This document shows, one piece after another, positions 9,813-17,100 of a stretch of DNA of 64,000 nucleotides (positions are counted from its first letter, which is position 1; every line of letters begins with the position of its first letter). The notes under the pieces were generated by a model. It ran no database searches. It saw only the letters and a program-made list of their open reading frames with translations, and had not been told where the DNA came from. The stretch is from an uncultured Collinsella sp. GTDB lineage: Bacteria > Actinomycetota > Coriobacteriia > Coriobacteriales > Coriobacteriaceae. The translations under genes and the position numbers were made by a program. Location: assembly GCA_934654775.1 (NCBI GenBank), contig CAKUGR010000005.1, positions 89,445 to 153,444 on the forward strand, in the 5' to 3' direction.

Positions 9813-10042
9813 GTGGTCAAAAAATGCCAAATATGAGTACTGTCACCAATTTAGTAGCAGCATATTTCCTTGTAATGAGTACCGAAAATCCCCATTTGTC
9901 CAAAAGCAAGACAACGTTATTCCCCATAGGTTCAATAAAATGGGCTCCCCAACGATAATGGATATCGCTAGGGAGCCCAAATGTCATAAAACATATGTGA
10001 CTATCTTGGCAGCAGTACTCATATTTGGCATTTTTTGACCAC
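9813..10042. repeat. 230-bp MITE-like element with perfect 30-bp terminal inverted repeats
   Basis: The terminal arms 9813-9842 and 10013-10042 are exact reverse complements over 30 bases (GTGGTCAAAAAATGCC at the outer end). A second inverted repeat lies inside: TGGGCTCCC at 9941-9949 pairs with GGGAGCCCA at 9971-9979. There is no substantial ORF. The composition is much more AT-rich than the flanks. No clear target-site duplication is visible. It fills most of the 9714-10079 gap. Confidence 0.8.
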
Positions 10043-10079
10043 GTGGTACATAGCTAACCCGTCGAACAGCCCAAAACGC

Positions 10080-10934
10080 CTATTTCGATGCACGCTCCGC
10101 CGCCTCGATTACGTGTTTGGCGAGAATGGCCGTCGTTACAGCGCCCACGCCACCCGGCACGGGAGTAATTGCACCAACGATCGACTCAGCAGCATCAAAA
10201 TCGACGTCGCCGACCAACTTGCCAGCCGCCTCGTCCCAGTTAATGCCAACGTCGATGACCGTCTGGCCCTCGCGGACCGCATCCGCGCCAATCGTGCGCG
10301 CACGTCCGACCGCGGCGACCACAATATCGGCAGCACGGCATTCGGCAGCAAGGTCGCGCGTGTGCGTGTGGCATGTCGTCACGGTAGCATTGCGTGCCGT
10401 AAGCATGGCGGCAACAGGACGGCCAATCACCAGCGAGCGACCGACAACGGCAACCTTGGCACCGTCCAGTTCAACGCCATAGTGATCCAGAATCGCCAGA
10501 ACGGCTTCGGCCGTGCAAGGGGCAAAACCCTCACCGCGACCCGAAAGCGCGGTAAGCAGCGATGCCGGCGTCATGGAGTCAACGTCCTTGGCGGGATCAA
10601 GCGCCGCGGCAACTGCATCCTCGTCAAGCCCAGCGGGCAACGGACGAAACATCAGGCATCCGTGTACAGCGGGGTCGGCATTGATGTCCTTAATAGCCGC
10701 CAGCAGCTCATCCTGCGAAACATAGGCGGGAAGCAAAACGCGGCGAGCCTCGATGCCAACCTTCTCGCAGCGCTTGAGGGCACCGCGCTCGTAGGATAGA
10801 TCGTCCTCGCGCTCGCCCACACGAACGATGGCCAGCGTCGGTACGATGCCCCGTTCGCGCAGGGCGGCGCAGCGAGCAGCGAGTTCCTCGGTCAAAGCAC
10901 GGGCGACGGGAGCGCCCTTCAACAGCTCGGCCAT
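10080..10934 (-). CDS. folD: FolD-type methylene-THF dehydrogenase, cyclohydrolase residues replaced
   Basis: The product is 284 aa, normal for FolD, with the NADP-binding motif GRSLVIGRP and the C-terminal signature TPVPGGVG. It catalyses NAD(P)-dependent oxidation of 5,10-methylene-THF in the cytoplasm. Ungapped alignment with E. coli FolD keeps the active-site Tyr (Y48, E. coli Y50) and Asp of KDVD, but the catalytic Lys (E. coli K54) is Ala52 and the conserved Gln (E. coli Q98) is Phe96 within the segment CLMFRPLP. Loss of this Lys is known to abolish cyclohydrolase activity. ATG 10934 has GAGGGG upstream and lies 2 bases after the stop of fchA, which probably supplies the missing activity. 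Confidence 0.9.
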   Translation of the reverse strand: MAELLKGAPVARALTEELAARCAALRERGIVPTLAIVRVGEREDDLSYERGALKRCEKVGIEARRVLLPAYVSQDELLAAIKDINADPAVHGCLMFRPLPAGLDEDAVAAALDPAKDVDSMTPASLLTALSGRGEGFAPCTAEAVLAILDHYGVELDGAKVAVVGRSLVIGRPVAAMLTARNATVTTCHTHTRDLAAECRAADIVVAAVGRARTIGADAVREGQTVIDVGINWDEAAGKLVGDVDFDAAESIVGAITPVPGGVGAVTTAILAKHVIEAAERASK

Positions 10935-10936
10935 GG

Positions 10937-11569
10937 CTATCCCCTCTTCCTCGCAGCATCGGCAGCGCGACGCGCCAGCGCATCGGCGCGCGGCAGCCAC
11001 GTATCGAGCAGCTCATCGCACGCAGCCTCGAGCTCCTCGGCACGTGCCCGGTCTTTCATAGACATGGTGTTCGCAAAGAGCGTCAAGCTCGCGCCCTGCA
11101 TGGCCGCGCGGCAAAACACGGCACCGCACGCCACATCGGAGAGCAGCTGTCGGGAGCCCTTGTCCGCCATGTCCTCGAGCAGCGCCAGCGCGCGCCCGCA
11201 GGCGTCCATAATGCGGTACGGCGGCATGGCTGCCACGTGCAGCGCATCTTGAATCGCAGCCGGTCGAGCCGGATCCTCGCGCGAAATACCGTACGCCGCC
11301 GACACCTGCCCGTAGGCTCGAACGTCCTCGGCAACCAAGTCGACAAGCTCCTGAGACAGCTCGTCTGCCTGGGCAAATGCGCGCGTCAGATCGTCTGCGC
11401 GATCGGCAAGCGCAGGGTTTGTCGCACCATAGCGGGCAACCATTCCGCACAGCGAAGCGCCCAGTGCTCCCACAAACGCGCTGGCGCTGCCGCCGCCGGG
11501 AACCGGCTCGCGCGCGGCCAACGCCTCAGCAAAACCGCGACAGGTTTTATCCATCATCTCTTGGCTCAT
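10937..11569 (-). CDS. fchA: Cyclodeaminase/cyclohydrolase family protein (methenyl-THF cyclohydrolase)
   Basis: The product is 210 aa, an all-helical member of the formiminotransferase-cyclodeaminase family (FchA/FtcD C-terminal type). The signature REPVPGGGSASAFVGALGASL is at about residues 20-40, here described rather than extended. Such proteins open 5,10-methenyl-THF to 10-formyl-THF, or deaminate formimino-THF. ATG 11569 is preferred because GAGGTG lies 5 bases upstream. The stop is 2 bases before the folD start, so the two are translationally coupled. Because the adjacent FolD lacks the cyclohydrolase lysine, a cyclohydrolase role is the best inference. Confidence 0.85.
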   Translation of the reverse strand: MSQEMMDKTCRGFAEALAAREPVPGGGSASAFVGALGASLCGMVARYGATNPALADRADDLTRAFAQADELSQELVDLVAEDVRAYGQVSAAYGISREDPARPAAIQDALHVAAMPPYRIMDACGRALALLEDMADKGSRQLLSDVACGAVFCRAAMQGASLTLFANTMSMKDRARAEELEAACDELLDTWLPRADALARRAADAARKRG

Positions 11570-11616
11570 CGAAACACCTCTGCCCACCGCGCCGGCCACC
11601 ACGGGCCGCACGCATA

Positions 11617-11654
11617 ATAAAAAAGGGACAACGACGCCAGGAAGCGGTTGTCCC
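11617..11654 (-). terminator. Terminator-like hairpin with T-tract upstream of fchA
   Basis: On the minus strand GGGACAACCGC...GTTGTCCC is followed by TTTTTTATT. It is about 100 bases past the stop of the zinc-ribbon gene and 45 bases before fchA, so it ends the upstream transcript or could act as an attenuator for fchA-folD. Confidence 0.65.
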
Positions 11655-11754
11655 ATTCATCGGTTTAATTGAAGCCCAGTCTAACCCATAAGACAAAGGC
11701 TGTCAGGAGCTCTGGCTATCGGCGTTTCCGATTGCCTGCTATAGGCACGGACGC

Positions 11755-12456
11755 CTAGTCCACCTGAAACGTCGGCAGCAGCGTGTCGATAATCTTCGAC
11801 CCCATGTCGCGGTTTGCAGTCGAGTACTCCAAATGCGCCGTGGCAATCGTCGAATCCGTGGCGATCGTCTTTTCGTAAATGATCGTATCGTCCTCGCGCC
11901 ACGAGACCACGTACCAGTTGTCGCCCTCCGCGGTATAGAGGTCGGTCTTGCCCGAGGTGTCCTTTTCGATAAACATCTCGTGTGCAGTTTCGTCGTTAAT
12001 GTTGACGTAGCCAGACAGGCCGATCACAAAACCCGTCTCCGGATCCTCGTACCTTGTGCTGCTGCCGCTGGGAGTATCTTCCATCTCAAAACGGTTGGGA
12101 ATCGACATGCTATAAGGATGCATGTCGTTCGTATACGTATGCACGTCGGTCAGGTAATCGTCCGAATCACCCGAACCGTAGTATGCCGACTCGTCCTCGG
12201 GAACGGCCCCGTCATCGGACGACGAGGATTCCTTGGACTTGGACTTGTCATCCTTCTTCTTGGCAGAAGAATCTTTCTCGTCCGAAGACCCGGTATCGAT
12301 CACCGAAATTTGCGTGTCAGAGCTCTTGGACCCGTTGAGCATCGTGAGCGCAAACACCGTGCCGCCCCCGAGAAGCACCACGGCGGCACACGCCACCGCG
12401 ATAACGATCGGGGCTTTGCTCTTAGGCTTTTGAGGCGCGGGCGCGACCGGCGGCAT
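11755..12456 (-). CDS. Membrane-anchored protein body, cut from its zinc ribbon by an in-frame TAG
   Basis: The product is 233 aa if initiated at ATG 12456. It has a Pro/Lys-rich N-terminus, one transmembrane segment (about residues 15-40), a long Ser/Lys/Asp-rich linker (about 45-95) and a globular extracytoplasmic domain of unknown function to the end. Upstream in the same frame is an intact zinc ribbon (12499-12606) ended by TAG at 12496-12498, so this looks like the distal part of a zinc-ribbon/TM protein. The related intact architecture is encoded at 34551-36584. No good ribosome binding site was seen before 12456, so expression of this half alone is doubtful. Confidence 0.6.
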   Translation of the reverse strand: MPPVAPAPQKPKSKAPIVIAVACAAVVLLGGGTVFALTMLNGSKSSDTQISVIDTGSSDEKDSSAKKKDDKSKSKESSSSDDGAVPEDESAYYGSGDSDDYLTDVHTYTNDMHPYSMSIPNRFEMEDTPSGSSTRYEDPETGFVIGLSGYVNINDETAHEMFIEKDTSGKTDLYTAEGDNWYVVSWREDDTIIYEKTIATDSTIATAHLEYSTANRDMGSKIIDTLLPTFQVD

Positions 12457-12495
12457 CGACTGGGTCAGGCACGGGCCGGTCGTGGGTGCAGAAGT

Positions 12496-12606
12496 CTAAG
12501 CAGCGCCCGCGGGCGTCGGCGCGGAGCCGCCCGCAAGCGACGCCCCGCAATGCGTGCAAAACGTCGATCCATCGGGAACTTGCTGTCCGCATTTTTGACA
12601 GAACAT
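12496..12606 (-). CDS. Zinc-ribbon N-terminal fragment (36 aa) ended by TAG
   Basis: From ATG 12606 the frame encodes MFCQKCGQQVPDGSTFCTHC and a short Ala/Pro-rich segment before TAG. The CxxC...CxxC pattern is a zinc_ribbon domain of the kind that begins many bacterial membrane proteins. It is exactly in frame with the downstream membrane protein (12456 is 150 bases from 12606). A single base change in the TAG would restore one continuous protein of about 283 aa. GAAAGGTCGAACG precedes the ATG and can serve as binding site. Confidence 0.65.
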   Translation of the reverse strand: MFCQKCGQQVPDGSTFCTHCGASLAGGSAPTPAGAA

Positions 12607-13036
12607 CGTTCGACCTTTCGTGGTTTAGCTTTTGTCACAGCAAAGTCTAAAACCTTAAGCCGGCATCGCTGTTGCGCAACATTGGGAGCATCAACCAAGC
12701 CGCACGCTTGCCCAGCGCCAGGCCCACCTTGCGGCAAGCCCGTACACACAAACAGGGGACATATGGCCCACCTTTCGAGACTCCCCGGCAGCGCAAACTG
12801 GGGCACACAAGGCTCCACGCGCGTCCGCGCACTCGTTCCATCAAAAGCGCGGGCACCAAACCCCGGGGAGGATCGGCAGCATCGGCCCTCCCCTCTCTTG
12901 CATCCGCACATATTGCCACTTATCGGCGCAAATCCGACCCCCAGAATGGGACACATGGCCCACCCGAGCGAGCCGCTCGCGCGTACAGTAAAGGCAGGTA
13001 ATCCATGGGCGGTTACAGATCGAGGAGGACACGACC
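12607..13036. other. 430-bp intergenic region between divergent genes
   Basis: It separates the minus-strand zinc-ribbon gene from the plus-strand lipoprotein gene and must hold both promoters, though neither is clear. Two near-identical segments occur, GGGACATATGGCCCACC near 12747 and GGGACACATGGCCCACC near 12949. The remainder is C/G-rich with no credible coding. Confidence 0.5.
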
Positions 13037-13630
13037 ATGAAAAAGAAGGCCTTTGCGATTCTCACCCTCTGCTTGAGCCTCTTTGCCGCAGTTGCCCTAG
13101 TGGGCTGCGGCGGAAGTGGCGGTGCTGCCGGCAGTGGCGGTGGCGGCGGCGCGGAAAAGCCAGCCGTGGATATGAAGACCGACTTCATCTGGTTTAAGGT
13201 CGAGGTCCCCGAGGGCGTCGAGATCACCGACGTCGCCGGCGATACCGCCGACAGGGCCCAGTTTAAGTTCACCGAGAGCGAGCACGCCAGCGACCGCTTC
13301 ATCCCCGTCTTTGACTCCGACAAGAACGCCGACGAACTGTTCGACTACGAGGCCAAATGGAATGCCAGCTTTGAGTGGACCGAGAACGATCCCGTCAAGT
13401 ACAACGGCAAGACCTGGCGCAACGCTTCCTACACTCATTCGGGCGGCGTGACGACCGAGTACTTCACCGAGGCGGGCGGCGGCAGTGTGTACGTGCGCAT
13501 CGACAACGTCGAAGAGCACAAGGACGCCGTCGAGACCATGATGAAGTCCCTTGAGTTTGCCGATGACATCGCCGAGGCCAAGACCGAGGCCATGGACGTT
13601 AAGCTCGACGACATCGAGATCAAGCGCTAA
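13037..13630 (+). CDS. Secreted lipoprotein of unknown function
   Basis: The product is 197 aa. It starts MKKKAFAILTLCLSL, a typical lipoprotein signal, with lipobox LVGC (cysteine at residue 24) and then a Gly-rich linker to about residue 38. The mature domain (about 40-197) is acidic and mixed alpha/beta with no recognised catalytic motif. It is expected to be lipidated at the cysteine and held on the outer face of the membrane. GAGGAGG lies 8-10 bases before ATG 13037. It is followed by a strong terminator, so it is probably monocistronic. The fold or ligand cannot be named from sequence alone. Confidence 0.85.
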   Translation: MKKKAFAILTLCLSLFAAVALVGCGGSGGAAGSGGGGGAEKPAVDMKTDFIWFKVEVPEGVEITDVAGDTADRAQFKFTESEHASDRFIPVFDSDKNADELFDYEAKWNASFEWTENDPVKYNGKTWRNASYTHSGGVTTEYFTEAGGGSVYVRIDNVEEHKDAVETMMKSLEFADDIAEAKTEAMDVKLDDIEIKR

Positions 13631-13665
13631 AGCTCCAACGGCATGCAGCAGCGCCGTTTTAGCTC

Positions 13666-13707
13666 AACCGGGATGCAAGGTGCGACTCCTTGCATCCCGG
13701 TTTTTTG
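13666..13707 (+). terminator. Rho-independent terminator of the lipoprotein gene
   Basis: ACCGGGATGCAAGG pairs with CCTTGCATCCCGGT around a short loop, followed by TTTTTT. It begins 35 bases after the stop. Confidence 0.9.
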
Positions 13708-13724
13708 TGTTCGAAAGCGCCCGG

Positions 13725-14042
13725 TCACATCACCATATTGAGCACGTTGACGAATTCCTGCGCCCTCGCGTGACTGCTCAGCCAGTAGGAACAGGCGGTC
13801 AGCAACCTATTACGGAGGAGCACGCGCTTACCCTTGACCCTGTTGACACCCGTAATGTCCTTGAGGTAGACGATCTTGGTATGGGTATCGAAGAAGTTGT
13901 TCTTCACGACCGCCTCGATACGATTGGGATAGATGCTTATTCCCTTGAAAACGCCGGCACCCTTATCGTGAAACAGCAACGTGTTGTTATCCACGCGCGT
14001 CACCCCCCCCATGGAGTTCGATAAAACCATCTCTATGACCAC
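13725..14042 (-). CDS. Small hypothetical protein, possibly PH-like
   Basis: The product is 105 aa from GTG 14042 (ATG 14030 is an alternative, 101 aa). It is beta-rich in the middle with a C-terminal helix. The arrangement (LLFHDKGAGVFKG, IVYLKDITGVN, then a helical tail) is like small bacterial PH-domain proteins, but identity is not certain. No signal peptide or membrane segment is visible. It is convergent with the lipoprotein gene. The start is uncertain because no strong ribosome binding site is present. Confidence 0.6.
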   Translation of the reverse strand: MVIEMVLSNSMGGVTRVDNNTLLFHDKGAGVFKGISIYPNRIEAVVKNNFFDTHTKIVYLKDITGVNRVKGKRVLLRNRLLTACSYWLSSHARAQEFVNVLNMVM

Positions 14043-14194
14043 ATTTTAGTCACTGCAAACCCTTTTTGCGGTCACGCGCAGGGCACCAAAACGCGTCCGC
14101 ACGAGGCCTTAAACTAGAGGCAATAAAGGTGTTCGATGCGCTTGGTGGGCTCTTAGGATGTTCCTCAAATCGCCGGCGTCGGAGGAGGTCTTAC

Positions 14195-14647
14195 ATGGTT
14201 TACGCATGGGAATTCGAGTTCTTTGATTCGGACGGCATTGTCGATGCTGTGCCATGTGGCTCGCTGGGCGGAGGAGGAACGTTTGGCTCCGATCTAAACG
14301 ACGCTATCGAAAGCGCAGCTGATTTTCTTGCATGCATGGCCGACGATCACCTTATGGGCGGCGTCGACCTGCCTGCGCCGGGCTTTGGCCACGAGCCGCA
14401 GCACGGTGGCAAGATTATCGCCGTGGCCGTCAGCCGCGAACTCGGCGACATCCCCGCCGTCACCGCAGCGGATGCCGCGCGTATGCTTGGCGTTAGCTCG
14501 GCAAGAGTATCGCAACTTATAAATGCTGAACTGTTGGATTCATGGAAGGATGGCACCAAGCGCATGGTGTCCAAAGCTTCCATCGAGGCACGACTCGCCG
14601 ACGTTCCAAAGGCAGGGCGCCCGAAAGAAATGCCTGTTGCCGTGTAA
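14195..14647 (+). CDS. HicB-like N-terminal domain fused to a helix-turn-helix DNA-binding domain
   Basis: The product is 150 aa. The N-terminal part (about 1-85) is like HicB antitoxins: a short beta strand, an acidic loop, and a segment SDLNDAIESAADFLACM. The C-terminal part (about 90-135) is a helix-turn-helix (AADAARMLGVSSARVSQLI). HicB antitoxins bind a HicA mRNase, but no HicA-sized ORF lies beside it. GGAGGAGG with 6-base spacing supports ATG 14195. A 31-bp palindrome (14695-14725) follows and then the ADP-ribosylglycohydrolase gene, so this protein is a candidate regulator of that gene. Confidence 0.75.
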   Translation: MVYAWEFEFFDSDGIVDAVPCGSLGGGGTFGSDLNDAIESAADFLACMADDHLMGGVDLPAPGFGHEPQHGGKIIAVAVSRELGDIPAVTAADAARMLGVSSARVSQLINAELLDSWKDGTKRMVSKASIEARLADVPKAGRPKEMPVAV

Positions 14648-14694
14648 AGAGACGTCTAGGCATACCATTTTGGCATATTGACCATTGAGTTCTC

Positions 14695-14725
14695 TCGATT
14701 CGCGACGCACTGCGTCGCGAATCGA
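14695..14725. promoter_or_regulatory. Perfect 15-bp-arm palindrome, candidate operator
   Basis: TCGATTCGCGACGCA, one central C, then its exact reverse complement. There is no T-tract and almost no loop, so it suits a dimeric DNA-binding protein better than a terminator. It lies 48 bases after the HTH gene and 61 bases before the ADP-ribosylglycohydrolase start. Confidence 0.6.
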
Positions 14726-14786
14726 ACTGAACATATTGCCGCTGATTGCTACGCATCTCCAATCCGAAGTGCAAGAGGAGTTTTCC

Positions 14787-15956
14787 ATGACAGGTATCAA
14801 TCAGGCCATCACCGAAAGCGCACCTAAAGTGCGTTCTGCCGAGGACATGGCCACACGGCGCAAGAGCGATTCAGAGGGATTTCGGCTCATCTCGCCAGCG
14901 CCCCCTACAACGAAACGTGGGCACACGTCGAAACCAGCGCTACGCGACTGCATCTTTGGGCTTGCCGTCGGCGACGCGTTGGGCGTTCCCTACGAGTTCA
15001 GACCTCGTGGCACGTTCGAGTGCACCGACATGATCGGCTACGGCACGCACGGGCAGCCCGCGGGCACCTGGAGCGACGATACGTCCATGACGCTCGCAAC
15101 CTGCGACTCGATTAGGGAGCTTGGGCACATCGACACCGCGGACATGCGCGACAAGTTCGTAGGCTGGATTGACCGCGGCGAGTATACGATCGACGGCGTT
15201 TTCGATTACGGCGGCACGACCACTCGCGCCCTGCGCAGCGGCAAAGGAGGCTCCGGCGAGCGCGACAACGGCAACGGCTCGCTCATGCGCATCGCTCCCC
15301 TGGCGTTTACCGACGCGACAGACGAAGAGATCTGCGAGGTCTCCGCGATTACGCACGCCCACAGAACGTCAACCGACGCATGCGTCATATTTGTCGAGCT
15401 AATGAAGGGCGTGATGAACGGCGCGCTTCCCTCGTGGGCGCTCCACCTGAAAGACGTGCCCGAGCACGAAATCAGGTCCGGCGGCTTCGTGCGCGACACG
15501 CTTAAAGCCGCTACTTGGTGCTTTGTGAACACCACCAGCTACGAGGAATGCGTGCTCACCGCCGTCAACCTGGGCGACGATACCGACACCACCGCAGCCG
15601 TCGCCGGCGCCCTCGCGGGTGTGGCGTACGGTATGGACGCCATCCCGCAGGAGTGGGTCGACACCCTACGCGGAAAAGAGCTGATCGAGAGCTGCCTGTT
15701 TAGGCACCATGCAAGCAATAAGGCAGGAGGAATCATGGAAAGGAAGACCGCGAATATCGATGAGTTCCAAATGGACGAGTACGAGATTCCGCTACTCCCA
15801 GCAGGGCTTAAGGAGGAAGGAAACCTCTATGTCCTCCCCGACGGGCGCTATCTTCCCTGCGGAGTCTACAGGACCGCGGACGGCGGCTCGCTCATTTATG
15901 AGCCGTCTGAGCTCAGCACCTTTGGACGGATGCTTGCCCAATTCAAAGAGAGCTAG
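14787..15956 (+). CDS. ADP-ribosylglycohydrolase (DraG/ARH family) with C-terminal extension
   Basis: The product is 389 aa. Residues about 50-310 form a DraG/ARH domain: GLAVGDALG, TWSDDTSM (metal-binding Asp pair), ERDNGNGSLMRIAPLA and GDDTDTTAAVAGALAG near the end. These enzymes hydrolyse ADP-ribose from modified proteins, nucleic acids or small molecules using a di-magnesium centre. A 73-residue tail follows that is not part of the usual fold. The tail starts at an internal ATG (15735) with AGGAGG upstream, so it may also be made separately. AGGAG before ATG 14787 supports the start. The neighbour is the HicB-like HTH gene. Confidence 0.88.
   Translation: MTGINQAITESAPKVRSAEDMATRRKSDSEGFRLISPAPPTTKRGHTSKPALRDCIFGLAVGDALGVPYEFRPRGTFECTDMIGYGTHGQPAGTWSDDTSMTLATCDSIRELGHIDTADMRDKFVGWIDRGEYTIDGVFDYGGTTTRALRSGKGGSGERDNGNGSLMRIAPLAFTDATDEEICEVSAITHAHRTSTDACVIFVELMKGVMNGALPSWALHLKDVPEHEIRSGGFVRDTLKAATWCFVNTTSYEECVLTAVNLGDDTDTTAAVAGALAGVAYGMDAIPQEWVDTLRGKELIESCLFRHHASNKAGGIMERKTANIDEFQMDEYEIPLLPAGLKEEGNLYVLPDGRYLPCGVYRTADGGSLIYEPSELSTFGRMLAQFKES
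15735..15956 (+). CDS. Possible internal-start product: 73-aa C-terminal module of the ADP-ribosylglycohydrolase
   Basis: Within the long reading frame, GGCAGGAGGAATCATGG gives an ideal ribosome binding site and ATG at 15735, in frame with the larger protein. The resulting 73-aa polypeptide (start MERKTANIDEF, end MLAQFKES) is acidic and has a PDGRYLPCGVYR segment. Either a second protein is made from this start or two formerly separate genes have fused. Function is unknown. Confidence 0.35.
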   Translation: MERKTANIDEFQMDEYEIPLLPAGLKEEGNLYVLPDGRYLPCGVYRTADGGSLIYEPSELSTFGRMLAQFKES

Positions 15957-16099
15957 AGGTTTGATTGCCCGTTAGATCGACGCTGTTCCAAACCATGGGA
16001 TGGACAGGATGTCTCCCACCGCGGCCTGTGAGGTAAAATCTTGACCGCCGCGGAATCCGCCTGCGGGCAACGCTCCGATCTCCGATTGGGGTGAAGCCT

Positions 16100-16192
16100 A
16101 TGAACTTGTTTCTTGAAATCCTGCGCCTCTCGATGTATGTGACCGGCATTGCCCGGAACCTCTACTCGATCTGGCGGGAATATAAGCAGTAA
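16100..16192 (+). CDS. 30-aa amphipathic small ORF
   Basis: The ORF starts with MNLFLEILRLSMYVTG and ends with REYKQ. GGGGTG lies 6 bases before the ATG. It has a hydrophobic N-terminal half and a charged C-terminus, as in small membrane peptides of type I toxin systems. A strong hairpin follows 20 bases after the stop. No antisense RNA can be shown from sequence alone. Confidence 0.4.
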   Translation: MNLFLEILRLSMYVTGIARNLYSIWREYKQ

Positions 16193-16213
16193 CGGATAGC
16201 GAAGGGAGTCATG

Positions 16214-16240
16214 AAAAGGGCCGGTTGCAGCCGGCCCTTT
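16214..16240 (+). terminator. Hairpin after the 30-aa ORF
   Basis: AAAGGGCCGG pairs with CCGGCCCTTT around a TTGCAG loop. The T-tract is only three bases, so terminator strength is uncertain. Confidence 0.55.
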
Positions 16241-16380
16241 AGACGATAGCACCTGCGTTGCCCGCGCTTCCGAAGTGTGACTAGCTGAGGAGCGGGTTCC
16301 GCGGCACAACCTGATTTTACCCAGTGAGGCGGCTCTTTTGCAGCCGCTCCACCGTTTATTTACATCTACCAACATCGGGA

Positions 16381-16432
16381 TAAAAAAGCCGGAGGGTTAG
16401 ATGTAGACATGAAAACCTTGACTCCTCCGGCT
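16381..16432 (-). terminator. Minus-strand terminator near the degraded ORF
   Basis: On the minus strand AGCCGGAGG...CCTCCGGCT is followed by TTTTTA. The loop is large. It would end transcription from the 16.6-16.9 kb remnant. Confidence 0.5.
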
Positions 16433-16591
16433 CGGTCTCAGCCTAGCACATTGGGACGAACTAAACGGCAGGCGCGCATCTCGGGGATACGCAAGCAGGC
16501 GCTAACAAGAGTAATAAGTTGCCTCAAGATACGGACCATCTCACAGGTACGTCACCGATGAGTTTGCCATACCGTGGCACCCAACAATTCC

Positions 16592-16968
16592 TCATTCGCA
16601 ACAATATACTGCCGCGACACTGAAAACTCCTGCACGGCCCGCTCGCCCTAAAGAGCAAGCCCAACGGTTGACGTCGAGGTCCTCCCAGCTTGCGCAGACG
16701 TAGTCGTATTTTTCGAGCTCTACATTGTCGTTTTCAATCCATGCAGGCTCGAACTCACGCACAAGCTCATTCGAGACGACCCAGCCGTACATATCCCAGC
16801 AGTGCTTGCCTCGGATAATTGCCCGATCAACATCGGCCGCATCGAAGAAGAAGCGCTTACCGCTACGCTCAAGCTGAGCATTGACCAGGTCGACGGAATC
16901 GATTGTGTATTCGCTAAACCCATCGCATCGCTCCCGGCTCTCTTTGGACCTATATTCAGTTTAATTAC
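16592..16968 (-). pseudogene. Gene remnant without a usable start
   Basis: A minus-strand frame is open from just after TAA (about 16969) to TGA at 16592, but the first ATG is internal (16792, leaving 66 aa). The translated text looks like real protein (SGKRFFFDAADVDRAI, then GWVVSNELVREFEPAWI), which suggests a truncated gene. No family is recognised. Confidence 0.35.
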
Positions 16969-17100
16969 CGGTTAAATCGACACTGATCCAAAACTTGATA
17001 AGGTTGCCAGCGTAAGGGAGAATAGGAATAGTGGAAAGTAGCACAGTATGAAGAGTGCCCTTGATTGAGGAGACGTAGGTGCAAATCCTACCGCCGCGCA

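Noticed and set aside
11617-11654. THF riboswitch in the fchA-folD leader
   Set aside because: The hairpin lacks the known THF-aptamer core and reads as a simple terminator.
12465-12956. Minus-strand frame of about 160 codons overlapping the zinc-ribbon gene
   Set aside because: It lies in another frame, is rich in Arg and Pro, crosses the promoter region, and has no domain or binding site.
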